Positions 1 through 7,774 of a stretch of 64,000 nucleotides of DNA are shown in pieces. Below the pieces are notes generated by a model, which saw nothing but the letters and a program-made list of their open reading frames with translations, did no database searches and was not told the origin of the DNA. This DNA comes from Planctomycetota bacterium. GTDB taxonomy: Bacteria > Planctomycetota > Planctomycetia > Planctomycetales > Planctomycetaceae. Each line of letters opens with the position of its first letter. The stretch's first letter is position 1. The stretch is taken from contig JAURQH010000042.1 in NCBI GenBank assembly GCA_030836185.1, positions 1 to 64,000 on the forward strand, in the 5' to 3' direction. The position numbers and the translations under genes are program-made.

Positions 1-103
1 GTACATCGAGACGTTTTATAATACCGAACGAATCCATCAGTCGTTAAACTACCAGACGCCTGAGGAATTCGAGAAAGACTACGCAGCCAGGCTGGCTGCG
101 TGA
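1..103 (+). mobile_element. IS3-type transposase, C-terminal fragment
   Basis: An open frame from base 2 to the TGA at 101-103 encodes the last 33 residues of an integrase-core transposase. It starts YIETFYNTERIHQSLNY and continues with a TPEEFE motif, the usual C-terminal signature of IS3-family OrfB (DDE integrase) proteins. The remainder lies upstream of the window, so I cannot tell whether the copy is intact. The right terminal inverted repeat should lie within roughly the next 100 bases, but I could not define it without the left end. The genes after it have no obvious housekeeping role, which fits an accessory segment. Confidence 0.8.
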
Positions 104-191
104 ATCAAAGATTTGTTCTCCATTATTGTTGGTCTACCGCATAAGTGTCCTCACTGCAAGAGTGATTTGATGTCGAAAGAAAAGGATATCA

Positions 192-917
192 TCACACCAC
201 CCCCTCGGCGGATGATGCAGTTTCTGCCGCTTGCTCCTCTCCAAGAATCTCCCGGCACTCGCGTTCCAGATAGGCCATCACTTCCGACTCGCGGTGGGCA
301 GCCTCTGTCTCATTGTCTGAGTAGTCCCACCACCTGAGGTTTTGTGGCAGTGGGCGTTCACTCTCACACAGGACTTCCTCGGTGTCGTGGACTATTTTTG
401 GAAGTTCCCGCGTGAGGGTGTATCTGTCAGCTTTGCTGGAAGGATCAAGTTGTTGCGGGGCTGTATCTCCGGGATATACCGTCTTCCTGAATCGTTCGGC
501 GAATGCTTCCCATCGACCGATCAGTATGCCTTGCTGAGCAATACCGACAAACAGGTGAGGTTTGGGAACTTCGGAAATCTCAGGTCGCATCCAGTCGTTG
601 TATTCCGTCCGGCTGAATATGACGGAGCCTATCTTGACCTCAATTCCCATGCGGAAATTCCAGTTCACTCGGCTGTCATCTTCTTCCCGGTCGTAATACA
701 CAATGTCGCCCGGAATGGCTTTCATGCCGTCCGGGTTGACGTAGGTTGGCAGTCCCAAAAACGGAATACCGACGAGCCGGGGGACGAGATACATCGACAC
801 AAAATGATGCTCGCCGGGGATGTGTTTCCGGTTTGCTTTAGGGCCGGTATTGAAATCGAGGATGTACTCTCGAATGTAGTCGGAGTACCTCGTAATCCAC
901 TGTTGTTGATCCGGCAT
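192..917 (-). CDS. Hypothetical protein, possible PD-(D/E)XK nuclease
   Basis: A 241-residue soluble protein I do not recognise as a named family. Starting at the ATG at 917, E36 lies in a helix-like stretch (GEHHF), D71 follows a turn (PGDIVYYD), and E93-V-K95 sits in a strand (GIEVKIG). This E...D...ExK order matches the catalytic core of PD-(D/E)XK nucleases such as restriction enzymes and resolvases. The residue pattern is seen; the function is inference. The C-terminal 60 residues are acidic and helical. The start is set by a TGATG overlap with the stop codon of the 47-residue gene upstream, which implies translational coupling; a GTG one codon earlier is possible. It lies just after an IS3-type fragment, so recent acquisition is plausible. 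No adjacent methyltransferase is visible, which argues against a classical restriction-modification pair. Confidence 0.7.
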   Translation of the reverse strand: MPDQQQWITRYSDYIREYILDFNTGPKANRKHIPGEHHFVSMYLVPRLVGIPFLGLPTYVNPDGMKAIPGDIVYYDREEDDSRVNWNFRMGIEVKIGSVIFSRTEYNDWMRPEISEVPKPHLFVGIAQQGILIGRWEAFAERFRKTVYPGDTAPQQLDPSSKADRYTLTRELPKIVHDTEEVLCESERPLPQNLRWWDYSDNETEAAHRESEVMAYLERECREILGEEQAAETASSAEGVV

Positions 918-1060
918 CACACCACCCTCTCAACAACTGAATACGCATTATTTTCTCTGACATAGTTCGACAGCAGTTTTAAGAAATAATTATCATTAGG
1001 CCCGAACCCTAAATTGGCACCGGAATCTTTGGATTTCTTTTTTGAATTCTTCTTAGACAT
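917..1060 (-). CDS. 47-aa lysine-rich small protein coupled to the 192-917 gene
   Basis: Short gene read directly from the minus strand. The protein begins MSKKNSKKKSKDSG, so its first 12 residues hold six lysines, and it continues with a helical segment (NYFLKLLSNYVREN) ending VVERVV. Its TGA shares one base with the ATG of the following gene (TGATG), a classic coupling arrangement and the main reason to accept so short a frame. No strong ribosome binding site precedes the ATG. The basic N-terminus could contact nucleic acid or the acidic partner protein, but that is inference. No homologue family is recognised. Confidence 0.55.
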   Translation of the reverse strand: MSKKNSKKKSKDSGANLGFGPNDNYFLKLLSNYVRENNAYSVVERVV

Positions 1061-1163
1061 TTGCAGATGTTTCTATCTATGAATGCAAACCGCCCCACAG
1101 TTTGGAGCGCAGATGAACAATTGATCTTACCTGCCCGAAGAGGCTAAAGCAAAAGTTGGTTTT

Positions 1164-1179
1164 GACTTAGGTGTAAGTC
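1164..1179. promoter_or_regulatory. Perfect palindrome upstream of the 62-aa gene
   Basis: GACTTA-ggtg-TAAGTC, two perfect 6-base arms around a 4-base spacer, ends 62 bases before the ATG at 1242. The size and position suit a repressor half-site pair or a small hairpin in the leader. It could also be chance. Confidence 0.3.
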
Positions 1180-1241
1180 AGGCCCCGTATTTTCGTCATC
1201 AAGGTTGTAGAGTGAAGCCTTCGGAACAGGAGGACACCCAA

Positions 1242-1430
1242 ATGACAGACCGCATTCAGAGTTTGGTCGAAACAGTCCTCAAGGCGAGTCCACGATGGAT
1301 CACTGAGGAGATTGTTTTGGAGACTGTGACATTGTTTGAGACGCGATACGGACGAGCATTGGTCCCTGATGAAGTCCGGGAGATCATCGTCAACGTCGGG
1401 CGGTTTGTGGATGTTGTGAAGCGGATGTGA
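1242..1430 (+). CDS. Hypothetical 62-aa protein
   Basis: A small, probably helical protein beginning MTDRIQSLVETVLKASPRW and ending FVDVVKRM, with no signal peptide or membrane segment and no family I recognise. The start is well supported: AGGAGG at 1228-1233 sits 8 bases before the ATG at 1242, one of the best ribosome binding sites in this part of the window. A GTG at 1212 in the same frame lacks such a site. A palindrome lies upstream at 1164-1179. It stands alone between divergent accessory genes. A small DNA-binding or regulatory protein is possible but nothing in the sequence proves it. Confidence 0.6.
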   Translation: MTDRIQSLVETVLKASPRWITEEIVLETVTLFETRYGRALVPDEVREIIVNVGRFVDVVKRM

Positions 1431-1516
1431 GACAGCCGTGTCATGCAACAAAAACAACAGCTTTGAAGGCAGAAAATGGATGCCGTTTAGAGTGAGCTAC
1501 CAGCCTTGTTCATCTT

Positions 1517-1930
1517 CTAGTTATTCCTGAAATCTGATAGGTAGTCATCCCAATTCCCCTCGTGGTCGCTATCAAATTCTTCCCATTCGTGGTCTTCCGA
1601 TCTTCCAGCGAAATCTTCATCAACGACACGGTTTTCTGTACGTCTTGGACGAGGTTGTGAGCGACTTGGAACCTCAAGCACCTCAAATGTACTGAGCGGG
1701 ATTTCCGACAGTTCTCCCAAAGTGAATTCAGCATCTTTTAGTCGAACTTCATTATTCTCTGCTGGGGAAGATTCCTTAAAAAATTTCGGTTGCTCAGCCT
1801 CAGTCTGTTCGATCCCACGAGGAAGAAGAGTCGAGTGAAAACAGTAGCCTTCACCACGATACAAAGCCATTCGTCCATGAGTTCCCACAAAAGCAAGCGG
1901 CTTAAGAGTCTCAAGCGTTGCCGGGCGATC
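1517..1930 (-). pseudogene. 3' remnant of an unknown gene, truncated at the repeat array
   Basis: The frame is coding-like from 1930 down to 1517. It passes through TLETLKPLAF (1889-1915), LYRGEGYCFH and a Pro/Arg-rich linker, then ends in an acidic tail (EEFDSDHEGNWDDYLSDF). No ATG lies near the upstream end; the first usable codons are GTG at 1888 and ATG at 1870, both inside what looks like the protein body. In the upstream direction the frame meets a TGA at 1939-1937, just inside the first repeat unit, whose homology to unit 3 begins at 1931. This suggests that the repeat insertion removed the 5' part of a longer gene. Alternatively it is a functional 123-residue protein starting at GTG 1888. 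No family recognised. Confidence 0.5.
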
Positions 1931-2405
1931 AAGATCTCATTGTCTGGGCCTTCTCTGTTACATGCCCACGCGAGCGAGGGCAGGGCATCAGGCTGATTCA
2001 TCCAGGGCAAGCTATTGCCTGATGCTGGCCGGTAAAACCGGCCCTACCTTCACTGTGAGGAGGAAGTCATGCGGGAGCATGACCTACAAAACTTGGGCTT
2101 CTCTCTCACATGCCCACGCGAGCGAGGGCAGGGCACCAGGTGAGTCATCCAGGGCAAGCTCTTGCCTGATTCTGGCCGGTAAAACCGGCCCTACCTCCAC
2201 CGTGAGGAGGAAGTCATGCGGGAGCATGACCTACTAAGATCTCATTGTCTGGGCCTTCTCTCTCACATGCCGACGCGAGCGAGGGCATGGCACCAGGCTG
2301 ATTCATTCAGGGTAAGCTCTCGCCTGATGCTGGCCGGTCAAACCGGCCCTACTTTCTCGGCGCCAGATGTGTCGAGGAAGTCATGCGGGAGCATGACCTA
2401 CAAAA
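1931..2405. repeat. Three copies of a palindrome-rich interspersed repeat
   Basis: Unit 1 spans about 1931-2087, unit 2 about 2094-2234, unit 3 about 2236-2401. Each unit has the same succession of short inverted motifs: TGCCC/GGGCA around a CGCGAGCGAG core; an imperfect CAGG(G)CAA/TTGCCTG hairpin; GGCCGGT/ACCGGCC; and GTCATGCGGGAGCATGAC. Units end in CATGACCTAC. Units 1 and 3 share the leader AAGATCTCATTGTCTGGGCC; unit 2 lacks its first part. Unit 3 has an insertion before the last hairpin (around 2355-2370). Short frames through the array are by-products of the repeat. No transposase is present, so this resembles a REP- or MITE-like non-autonomous element in head-to-tail copies. Confidence 0.85.
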
Positions 2406-2710
2406 CTTTTTGTTTGTCCGGTAAATCCTGGGGGCTCACTACGTTTGTCCCCAGCCACCCGACTTGTCATTACTCCGCGATCTCGCGTGACGTGGAAAAT
2501 CCGCACCCCGAAAAAGTGACCACTCACCAAAACGAAGTGATCAGCGCAAGCTGAGCTGCGGCAACAAGTTGCTCAAGAGTTTTCAAGATACGGGAAGATT
2601 TGATTCAACATTTGGTCAAGATGTGTTCTCGAATCTCTAAATCTTGACATCTTGAAACGGCGGTTGAGTGTTCGGGGAAATGTCACATGGATGCTCAATT
2701 CTCAGCGCAC
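2406..2710. other. Non-coding stretch after the repeat array, with an inverted repeat
   Basis: No credible gene. A GC-rich stretch (GGGGGCTCACTACG, then CCCCAGCCACCCG) at about 2430-2462 looks like further repeat-type sequence. At 2616-2624 and 2647-2655 there is a perfect 9-base inverted repeat, TCAAGATGT/ACATCTTGA, around a 22-base loop; it lacks a clear T-run, so I do not call it a terminator. Confidence 0.4.
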
Positions 2711-2745
2711 AAAAAAAGGCACGGCCTCAAAAGAAGCCGTGCCTT
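2711..2745 (-). terminator. Rho-independent terminator of the DUF1598 gene
   Basis: On the minus strand, AAGGCACGGC and GCCGTGCCTT form a 10-base perfect stem with a 10-base loop, followed by a run of Ts. It lies about 30 bases after the stop codon of the 2775-4547 gene. Confidence 0.88.
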
Positions 2746-2774
2746 GAATCAGTTCACATTGTTGGAAAAGCGTA

Positions 2775-4547
2775 CTACTTCGCGTCCCACCACCAGCGAC
2801 CTGCGGGAAGTGCAGGGGCAGCGGCGGATTGTTCGATGTTTTCCAAAGCAGCGTTTTCGGCTTGTAGTTCGGGGTTGTTGGCCACGCGGAGGAAGTCACC
2901 CTTCACGCCACCGGCAACCTGGACCACGATGTTACGTTGGTTGTAAACCTTGTGGTTCACAGCCGACATCACAGTTTTTGGTGCGGCATAAGTGCGGGTT
3001 TCGTATTGACCACCGGGAGCGAATGCCCCGCCGTTCCATTCAGCACGCTGGGCAAGTCCTTCACTTTGAATGAGTGCAGCGACTAAAGACAGATCGAAGA
3101 TGTTCTGCATGTCGGCAAAGATCGGATCGGCTTTGGCCAGTTCCTCATAATGCTCTGTGAAGAGTGAAGCGAACAGACTGTTTGTCTTTTCGGCTTTGCG
3201 AGTGGGAACTCGTTCCCCTTGAGCGGTTACAAATTCGTTCTCTGAGAGACACTGAACTGAAGAGCCTTTGATCTCAAAAGCTTCACGATCAGGACTGTGA
3301 GAGATCGCATCGTATTTCATGGTCATCCACCAACGCAAAGCATCAATCGATGTTAAATTTTGTTCGCGAGTTTTCGAAAGCAGTTCAAAGAAACTTGGAA
3401 TTGAATCCACGGGGTCGAGTTTGCCAATGCCGATCAGCTTCATACGGTAATCGGCTTCGACGATGACACGTGCAACGCGACTGTCAACCGGGATACCGTT
3501 GACTTCCACATCTTGGACTCCCAGTTTGTTTTGCAGTTCTTGTGTCCAACCTTTGACTTGTCCAGGAGCCAGTGGTCCGCCAGCATTTGACGCAGCGACA
3601 AAATCGGAAACCGCTTTGAGTCCTTCTTTGCGAGGAACAATCAAACAGTTGAAAGTTCCGGCTCCATCGTGTGAAAACGTACGGAACACGGTGACAAGGT
3701 CGTCAAGTTGCAGCATCGGACGTCCGTTGCTGACTCCAACTGGTTGACCTTCTTCGTTATATCGCCAAGGCTCGGCTGGTCCACCGATGACAATCTCGTT
3801 TTCTTCAGGATAGACGAAAACATATTGAATTTTTGTGAGGCCAGCGAGGTGCTTCATGGAGGTCACAACCGGACGACCTTCGGCAGCCAAGCGAGCAACT
3901 TCTTGTTCCAAGCGAGTCAGTGAAACCAAACGCAGTTGGCTTGGTTTGGCTAAGTCGCCATTGAGTGAAACTTCGCGAGCTTTCAAGCCGAGAGCTTTCA
4001 AACGACCAGCTCGGTCAACTTCGCTCAAAGTTCGCATCAACCCGTTCGGATCGACAGAAACCCCAGTGAAGTCTCCTTCCATCGTACCGACGTTATCATC
4101 GACTGCCGCACCATCATCCCAAGGCGAATCGGGATCGCGGACCGCCAATTGAATCAGGTTCATCAGACGTGTGAAGTCCGGGATCAATGCACCACCCGAC
4201 AACTCGTTTTGTTGAGAGCGTTCACGGTGAGCTTCGTTTCGAGAGTCGCGTTCCGGCATGCGGCGAATCGCGTAATAGGCACTATCAAATTCGCCCATCT
4301 GCATTTGTGCGTCGGCAACCTGTTTGAGCAGTTCTGATCGCTTTTGCTGATCTTCAACAGCTTTCAGACTTTCAAGAGCCGGGCCAAACTCCCCCGCATC
4401 GAGGTGGGCCTGAACTTGTGAGTCGATGTCCGCAGGAATGTCCTGAGCGGAAACCAATGAAGTACTGATCACAGAACCGCTCAGAACGGCAGCAATCATA
4501 GCTTGTCGTGAGACATGAACGATTTGGGCGAAGTGGCGAAGTGCCAT
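2775..4547 (-). CDS. Secreted DUF1598 domain protein
   Basis: A 590-residue exported protein. An N-terminal hydrophobic segment (AAVLSGSVISTSLVSAQ) ends in a likely signal-peptidase site near residue 35. Residues about 35-95 are a helical, TPR-like region (ALESLKAVEDQQKRSELL). Residues about 230-550 match what I know of DUF1598, a family almost confined to planctomycetes and of unknown function (NEIVIGGPAEPW; WMTMKYDAISHSPD). The tail is Ala-rich and ends in GRWWWDAK. It stands alone, with a clear terminator downstream and a divergent start relative to mutM. The family call rests on recognition of sequence style rather than a search. No enzymatic residues can be named. Confidence 0.75.
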   Translation of the reverse strand: MALRHFAQIVHVSRQAMIAAVLSGSVISTSLVSAQDIPADIDSQVQAHLDAGEFGPALESLKAVEDQQKRSELLKQVADAQMQMGEFDSAYYAIRRMPERDSRNEAHRERSQQNELSGGALIPDFTRLMNLIQLAVRDPDSPWDDGAAVDDNVGTMEGDFTGVSVDPNGLMRTLSEVDRAGRLKALGLKAREVSLNGDLAKPSQLRLVSLTRLEQEVARLAAEGRPVVTSMKHLAGLTKIQYVFVYPEENEIVIGGPAEPWRYNEEGQPVGVSNGRPMLQLDDLVTVFRTFSHDGAGTFNCLIVPRKEGLKAVSDFVAASNAGGPLAPGQVKGWTQELQNKLGVQDVEVNGIPVDSRVARVIVEADYRMKLIGIGKLDPVDSIPSFFELLSKTREQNLTSIDALRWWMTMKYDAISHSPDREAFEIKGSSVQCLSENEFVTAQGERVPTRKAEKTNSLFASLFTEHYEELAKADPIFADMQNIFDLSLVAALIQSEGLAQRAEWNGGAFAPGGQYETRTYAAPKTVMSAVNHKVYNQRNIVVQVAGGVKGDFLRVANNPELQAENAALENIEQSAAAPALPAGRWWWDAK

Positions 4548-4864
4548 AATTCAACTCCTTGTGGGCGCGAAACGAGCCCTTGTTTTCTGAAAGGGAGTAC
4601 GACTTACTCTTAGAATCGTCTTCACAGGCCGTTACGTCAAGGAGTTTTCGTGAAAACTGTCTCCTCTGCCTGAACCCCCCTGTTTGACTCGAAAGAATGT
4701 GCATAGGCGGTACAATGAGTCCGATTGTGATGTCTCCTCTGAAAAAATGAGTTTTTTACGCATCTTATGGCTTGTATAACACTTACGTAAAATAAGCAGA
4801 GTTTAAGACACGCTGCTTGGAAAAACCGACTCTCAACCCCCATAATCCGGGCGGAAAACTTATT
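4548..4864. other. Divergent intergenic region, DUF1598 gene / mutM
   Basis: 317 bases holding the leaders of both genes. A TATAAC hexamer at 4775-4780 is a possible -10 for mutM, without a convincing -35. A purine-rich AGGAG-type stretch (reverse of CTCCTTG at 4556-4562) precedes the DUF1598 start. No gene seen. Confidence 0.35.
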
Positions 4865-5722
4865 ATGCCTGAGTTACCAGAAGTTGAGACAATGGTTCGA
4901 GGTATCCGCGACACAATGATCGGGCGAAAGCTGAAATCGCTCGAATCAGTCCCCTGCAAATGCAAGCCAATCACAATGGAACCGTCACTCGGTCGGATTC
5001 GTAAGAAGATTGAAGGCAGCCGAATTGAGTCAGTGGAGCGGTTTGCCAAGCGGATCGTGATTCGGCACTCCACCGGACATCGCCTGGTCATCGAACCTCG
5101 AATGACCGGTTTAATGTTGCTCGAGGATCCTCCCGACCCCGACCATCTAAGGTTGAAATGGACCTTTGCAGGCCGAGAGAAACCGAATCAAGTTTGGTTC
5201 TGGGATCGTCGCGGCTTGGCCACTTGCCGACTCTACACCGAGGAAAGTTGGAAAGAATGGCAGAACTCGGGCAAAGTTGGTCCTGATGCACTTCAGATGG
5301 AGGCGGAACTTTGGCGCGAACGTATTCAATCTTCTGCGCGTGCCGTAAAGGTTGCGATGCTCGATCAAAAGACGATTGCCGGCATTGGAAATCTCTATGC
5401 CAGCGAAATTTTGCATGTTTCTCGTGTTCATCCTGAAACTCGCTGCCAACAGTTAACTCGTGCCCAAATCAAGCGAATTGCCGAGAATACAAAAGCCATT
5501 CTTCATGAAGCGATTCGATATGAGGGATCGACGCTTAGCGATGGCACTTATCGGAATGCACTCAATAAATCGGGGGGGTATCAAAATCAACATCGCGTGT
5601 ATGCCAAAGAGGGAAAACTTTGCTCCTCCTGCGAGAAAGAGACAGTAGTGCGGATTGTTCAAGCACAGAGATCGACCTTCTTCTGCCCGCTGTGTCAGTC
5701 AAAACGTCGAAAGAAGTCTTGA
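4865..5722 (+). CDS. mutM: Formamidopyrimidine-DNA glycosylase (Fpg/MutM)
   Basis: A base-excision repair enzyme that removes 8-oxoguanine and formamidopyrimidines and nicks the abasic site. The 285-residue protein begins MPELPEVET, giving the catalytic P2 and E3 after Met removal, which fixes the start at 4865 although the frame is open further upstream. K62 (ERFAKR) corresponds to the conserved beta-hairpin lysine. The H2TH region reads QKTIAGIGNLYASEIL, and the C-terminal zinc finger is C-X2-C-X16-C-X2-C (CSSC...CPLC). The length is normal for bacterial Fpg (about 270-290). A weak purine-rich site lies a few bases upstream. It appears monocistronic, followed after about 100 bases by a sensor kinase. 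Confidence 0.96.
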   Translation: MPELPEVETMVRGIRDTMIGRKLKSLESVPCKCKPITMEPSLGRIRKKIEGSRIESVERFAKRIVIRHSTGHRLVIEPRMTGLMLLEDPPDPDHLRLKWTFAGREKPNQVWFWDRRGLATCRLYTEESWKEWQNSGKVGPDALQMEAELWRERIQSSARAVKVAMLDQKTIAGIGNLYASEILHVSRVHPETRCQQLTRAQIKRIAENTKAILHEAIRYEGSTLSDGTYRNALNKSGGYQNQHRVYAKEGKLCSSCEKETVVRIVQAQRSTFFCPLCQSKRRKKS

Positions 5723-5827
5723 TTGCCTAGACACTTCGAATTTCGTCTCGTCGCGGTTGAAGGAAATCGATAAGATACACTTTGAAAGAAGACTCATCGC
5801 TCATCTCGATTGAAATCAGTTCTCTGA

Positions 5828-7660
5828 ATGTCATACCGTAGCGTCAAACGAATTCTCGGCGAAACTAGCTTGGAGCGGAAATGCCGTTTCCTGTTGGGAG
5901 CCGGTATGCTGATTCTGATCGCATCCAGTTTCTGGTTCTACTCGTATTTGAATTCCGAATTAATTTACGAACAGAACTTACGTCTGGCTCGAACCATTAC
6001 AGGTCAGGAACTGGCACATAAACATTGGGTTTGGGCACAGTCACCAGAGTCGAGCGAGTCCCGCGACAAAACGACTGACTCCATCGAAACACTCTGGCAA
6101 GATACACGTCCTGACTCTCTCGAAGATCTTGATGTCTATCTTGTCAGCGCTTCACAGAACCCCAGTGATGCCGCCTTAAAGCTGCGTCCGTTGGGTGAAG
6201 ATGATTATCAAATTCTGGAATTACTTCGGAAACGTCAAAAGAAATATTTGGAAAAGGATTCGAATAAAGTCCCCGAATATGTTGACTACAATGAAGAAGA
6301 TGAACTGTTTCGATTCTATCAGTCCGTCACAATTAAAAAATCGTGTGTGAGTTGTCATCACCATCAGAAAGCCGGTCATCAACCGGGTGAAATGGTCGCG
6401 ATGACATCGCTGGAAGTTCCACTAAATGTGATGGAAGGCGATCTTGAATTGCAACGAGCATTTCTGATTGCGACAGCGTTGGTGACCGCCTTTTTAGCCA
6501 TGCTTGGCGCCTATGCCATCGTTCGCTACGTGATTGTCAAACCGGTCCTGCATCTGAAAGATGTCTCGGATGAAATTGCACGTGGAAATCTTGATTTGCG
6601 TGCCGACATTCGTACGGGAGACGAGTTTGAAGAATTGAGCCACGCATTTAATCGCATGCTGAGGCATCTCGTCACGGTACAGGATGAACTGAAGAACGTG
6701 AACCATGATCTGGACGGTAAAGTCGACGAACTGGCTCATGTGAATTTGCAGCTTTACGAAATGAACAATCTTAAGGATGAGTTCCTGGCCACAATGAGTC
6801 ATGAGTTGCGGACACCGCTCAACAGCATTTTGGGATTCAGTGATGTATTGGCCGAAGCCTCGAACCTCGAAGAGAAGCAACTTCGTTATGTCTCGAATAT
6901 TCAATCTTCGGGACGACAACTGATGGCCCTTATCAACGATATTCTCGATCTGGCCAAAATTGAAAGCGGCAAGATGGAGCTGCAGTTGGTGCAATTCGAT
7001 CTTGCTGACTTTATTGAGCGGCAAGTCGGAACAATGCAGCCAATCGCGGACCGCAAAAATATTGAGATGACCTACCATATCGAGCCCACTCTGCTGGAAG
7101 TCTTCCAGGACCGTGGAAAGCTTCAGCAAGTTCTCAATAATTTGCTCTCAAATGCGTTGAAATTCACTCCTGAAGGAGGCCGGGTTTCGGTTTGGGCAAA
7201 GCCTTACGAGAGTGATTTGATGGAAATCACCGTCGTCGATACGGGAGTAGGAATTCGTCTCGAAGATCAGGAGCAGGTCTTTGAAAAATTCCGACAAGGT
7301 CAAGGAGTTCCCGGACAGCAAAATGCCATCACGCGCGAACATGGCGGTACCGGCTTGGGGCTTTCCATTGTCAAAGAGCTCTCGCGACTTCTGGGTGGAG
7401 AGATCTTTTTACAAAGTGAATTTGGAAAAGGAAGTACGTTCGGGATTCGCATTCCCATCCATCACGAACCGGATTCCGACGAATCATTCTCTGATCCACT
7501 CTCCAAATACTCCGGCATCAATCGACTCCGTCCCGATCAACAGGAACTAGGAGATTCCTTTGCCGCAACCGTCGAAGCGGCTGAGCGATCTGAGTCCGAA
7601 TCAAACAGCAACATTGCTGAAGCTCCCGAGGATTCGACAGAAGAGAATCAACCCTTGTAG
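5828..7660 (+). CDS. Membrane sensor histidine kinase with periplasmic CxxCH (DUF3365-like) domain
   Basis: A 610-residue transmembrane kinase. TM1 is at about 22-42; a periplasmic sensor at about 43-210 holds C173-V-S-C-H177 followed by more His; TM2 is at about 211-237. HAMP follows (238-290), then a coiled coil, HisKA with phospho-acceptor H325 (SHELRTPLN), and HATPase_c (NLLSNALKF near 437, DTGVGI, GGTGLGLSIV). The C-terminal 45 residues are acidic and disordered. The CxxCH in a pre-HAMP domain resembles DUF3365/Tll0287-type c-heme sensors, which respond to redox state or small ligands; that role is inference. No response regulator is adjacent, so the partner is probably encoded elsewhere. 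Confidence 0.92.
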   Translation: MSYRSVKRILGETSLERKCRFLLGAGMLILIASSFWFYSYLNSELIYEQNLRLARTITGQELAHKHWVWAQSPESSESRDKTTDSIETLWQDTRPDSLEDLDVYLVSASQNPSDAALKLRPLGEDDYQILELLRKRQKKYLEKDSNKVPEYVDYNEEDELFRFYQSVTIKKSCVSCHHHQKAGHQPGEMVAMTSLEVPLNVMEGDLELQRAFLIATALVTAFLAMLGAYAIVRYVIVKPVLHLKDVSDEIARGNLDLRADIRTGDEFEELSHAFNRMLRHLVTVQDELKNVNHDLDGKVDELAHVNLQLYEMNNLKDEFLATMSHELRTPLNSILGFSDVLAEASNLEEKQLRYVSNIQSSGRQLMALINDILDLAKIESGKMELQLVQFDLADFIERQVGTMQPIADRKNIEMTYHIEPTLLEVFQDRGKLQQVLNNLLSNALKFTPEGGRVSVWAKPYESDLMEITVVDTGVGIRLEDQEQVFEKFRQGQGVPGQQNAITREHGGTGLGLSIVKELSRLLGGEIFLQSEFGKGSTFGIRIPIHHEPDSDESFSDPLSKYSGINRLRPDQQELGDSFAATVEAAERSESESNSNIAEAPEDSTEENQPL

Positions 7661-7697
7661 CTCGTTGACTTTCAGCATCCTCGAATTATCTGCGACA

Positions 7698-7730
7698 CAA
7701 AAAAAGCCTCGGGTAATACCGAGGCTTGAT
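7698..7730 (-). terminator. Terminator between the kinase and ATL-like genes
   Basis: AAGCCTCGG and CCGAGGCTT pair around a GTAATA loop. On the minus strand the stem is followed by seven Ts, so it mainly serves the 7775-8155 gene. It may also stop plus-strand transcripts from the kinase. Confidence 0.85.
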
Positions 7731-7774
7731 TGATTTGTGATGCACTATTTGAGGAGCTGCTTAAGCCATTGAGA

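Noticed and set aside
342-965. 207-residue plus-strand frame
   Set aside because: It lies antisense to the 192-917 gene and the coupled 47-aa gene; the residues show no family-like pattern and no ribosome binding site.
1931-2405. CRISPR array
   Set aside because: The units are about 140-165 bases with internal palindromes and no unique spacers of constant size.
1962-2554. Two open frames through the repeat array
   Set aside because: Their repeated HAHASEGRA-type residues come from the repeats themselves; no start site or protein-like pattern.
6494-7129. 211-residue frame antisense to the histidine kinase
   Set aside because: The opposite strand has clear HisKA and HAMP motifs; the antisense residues show none.
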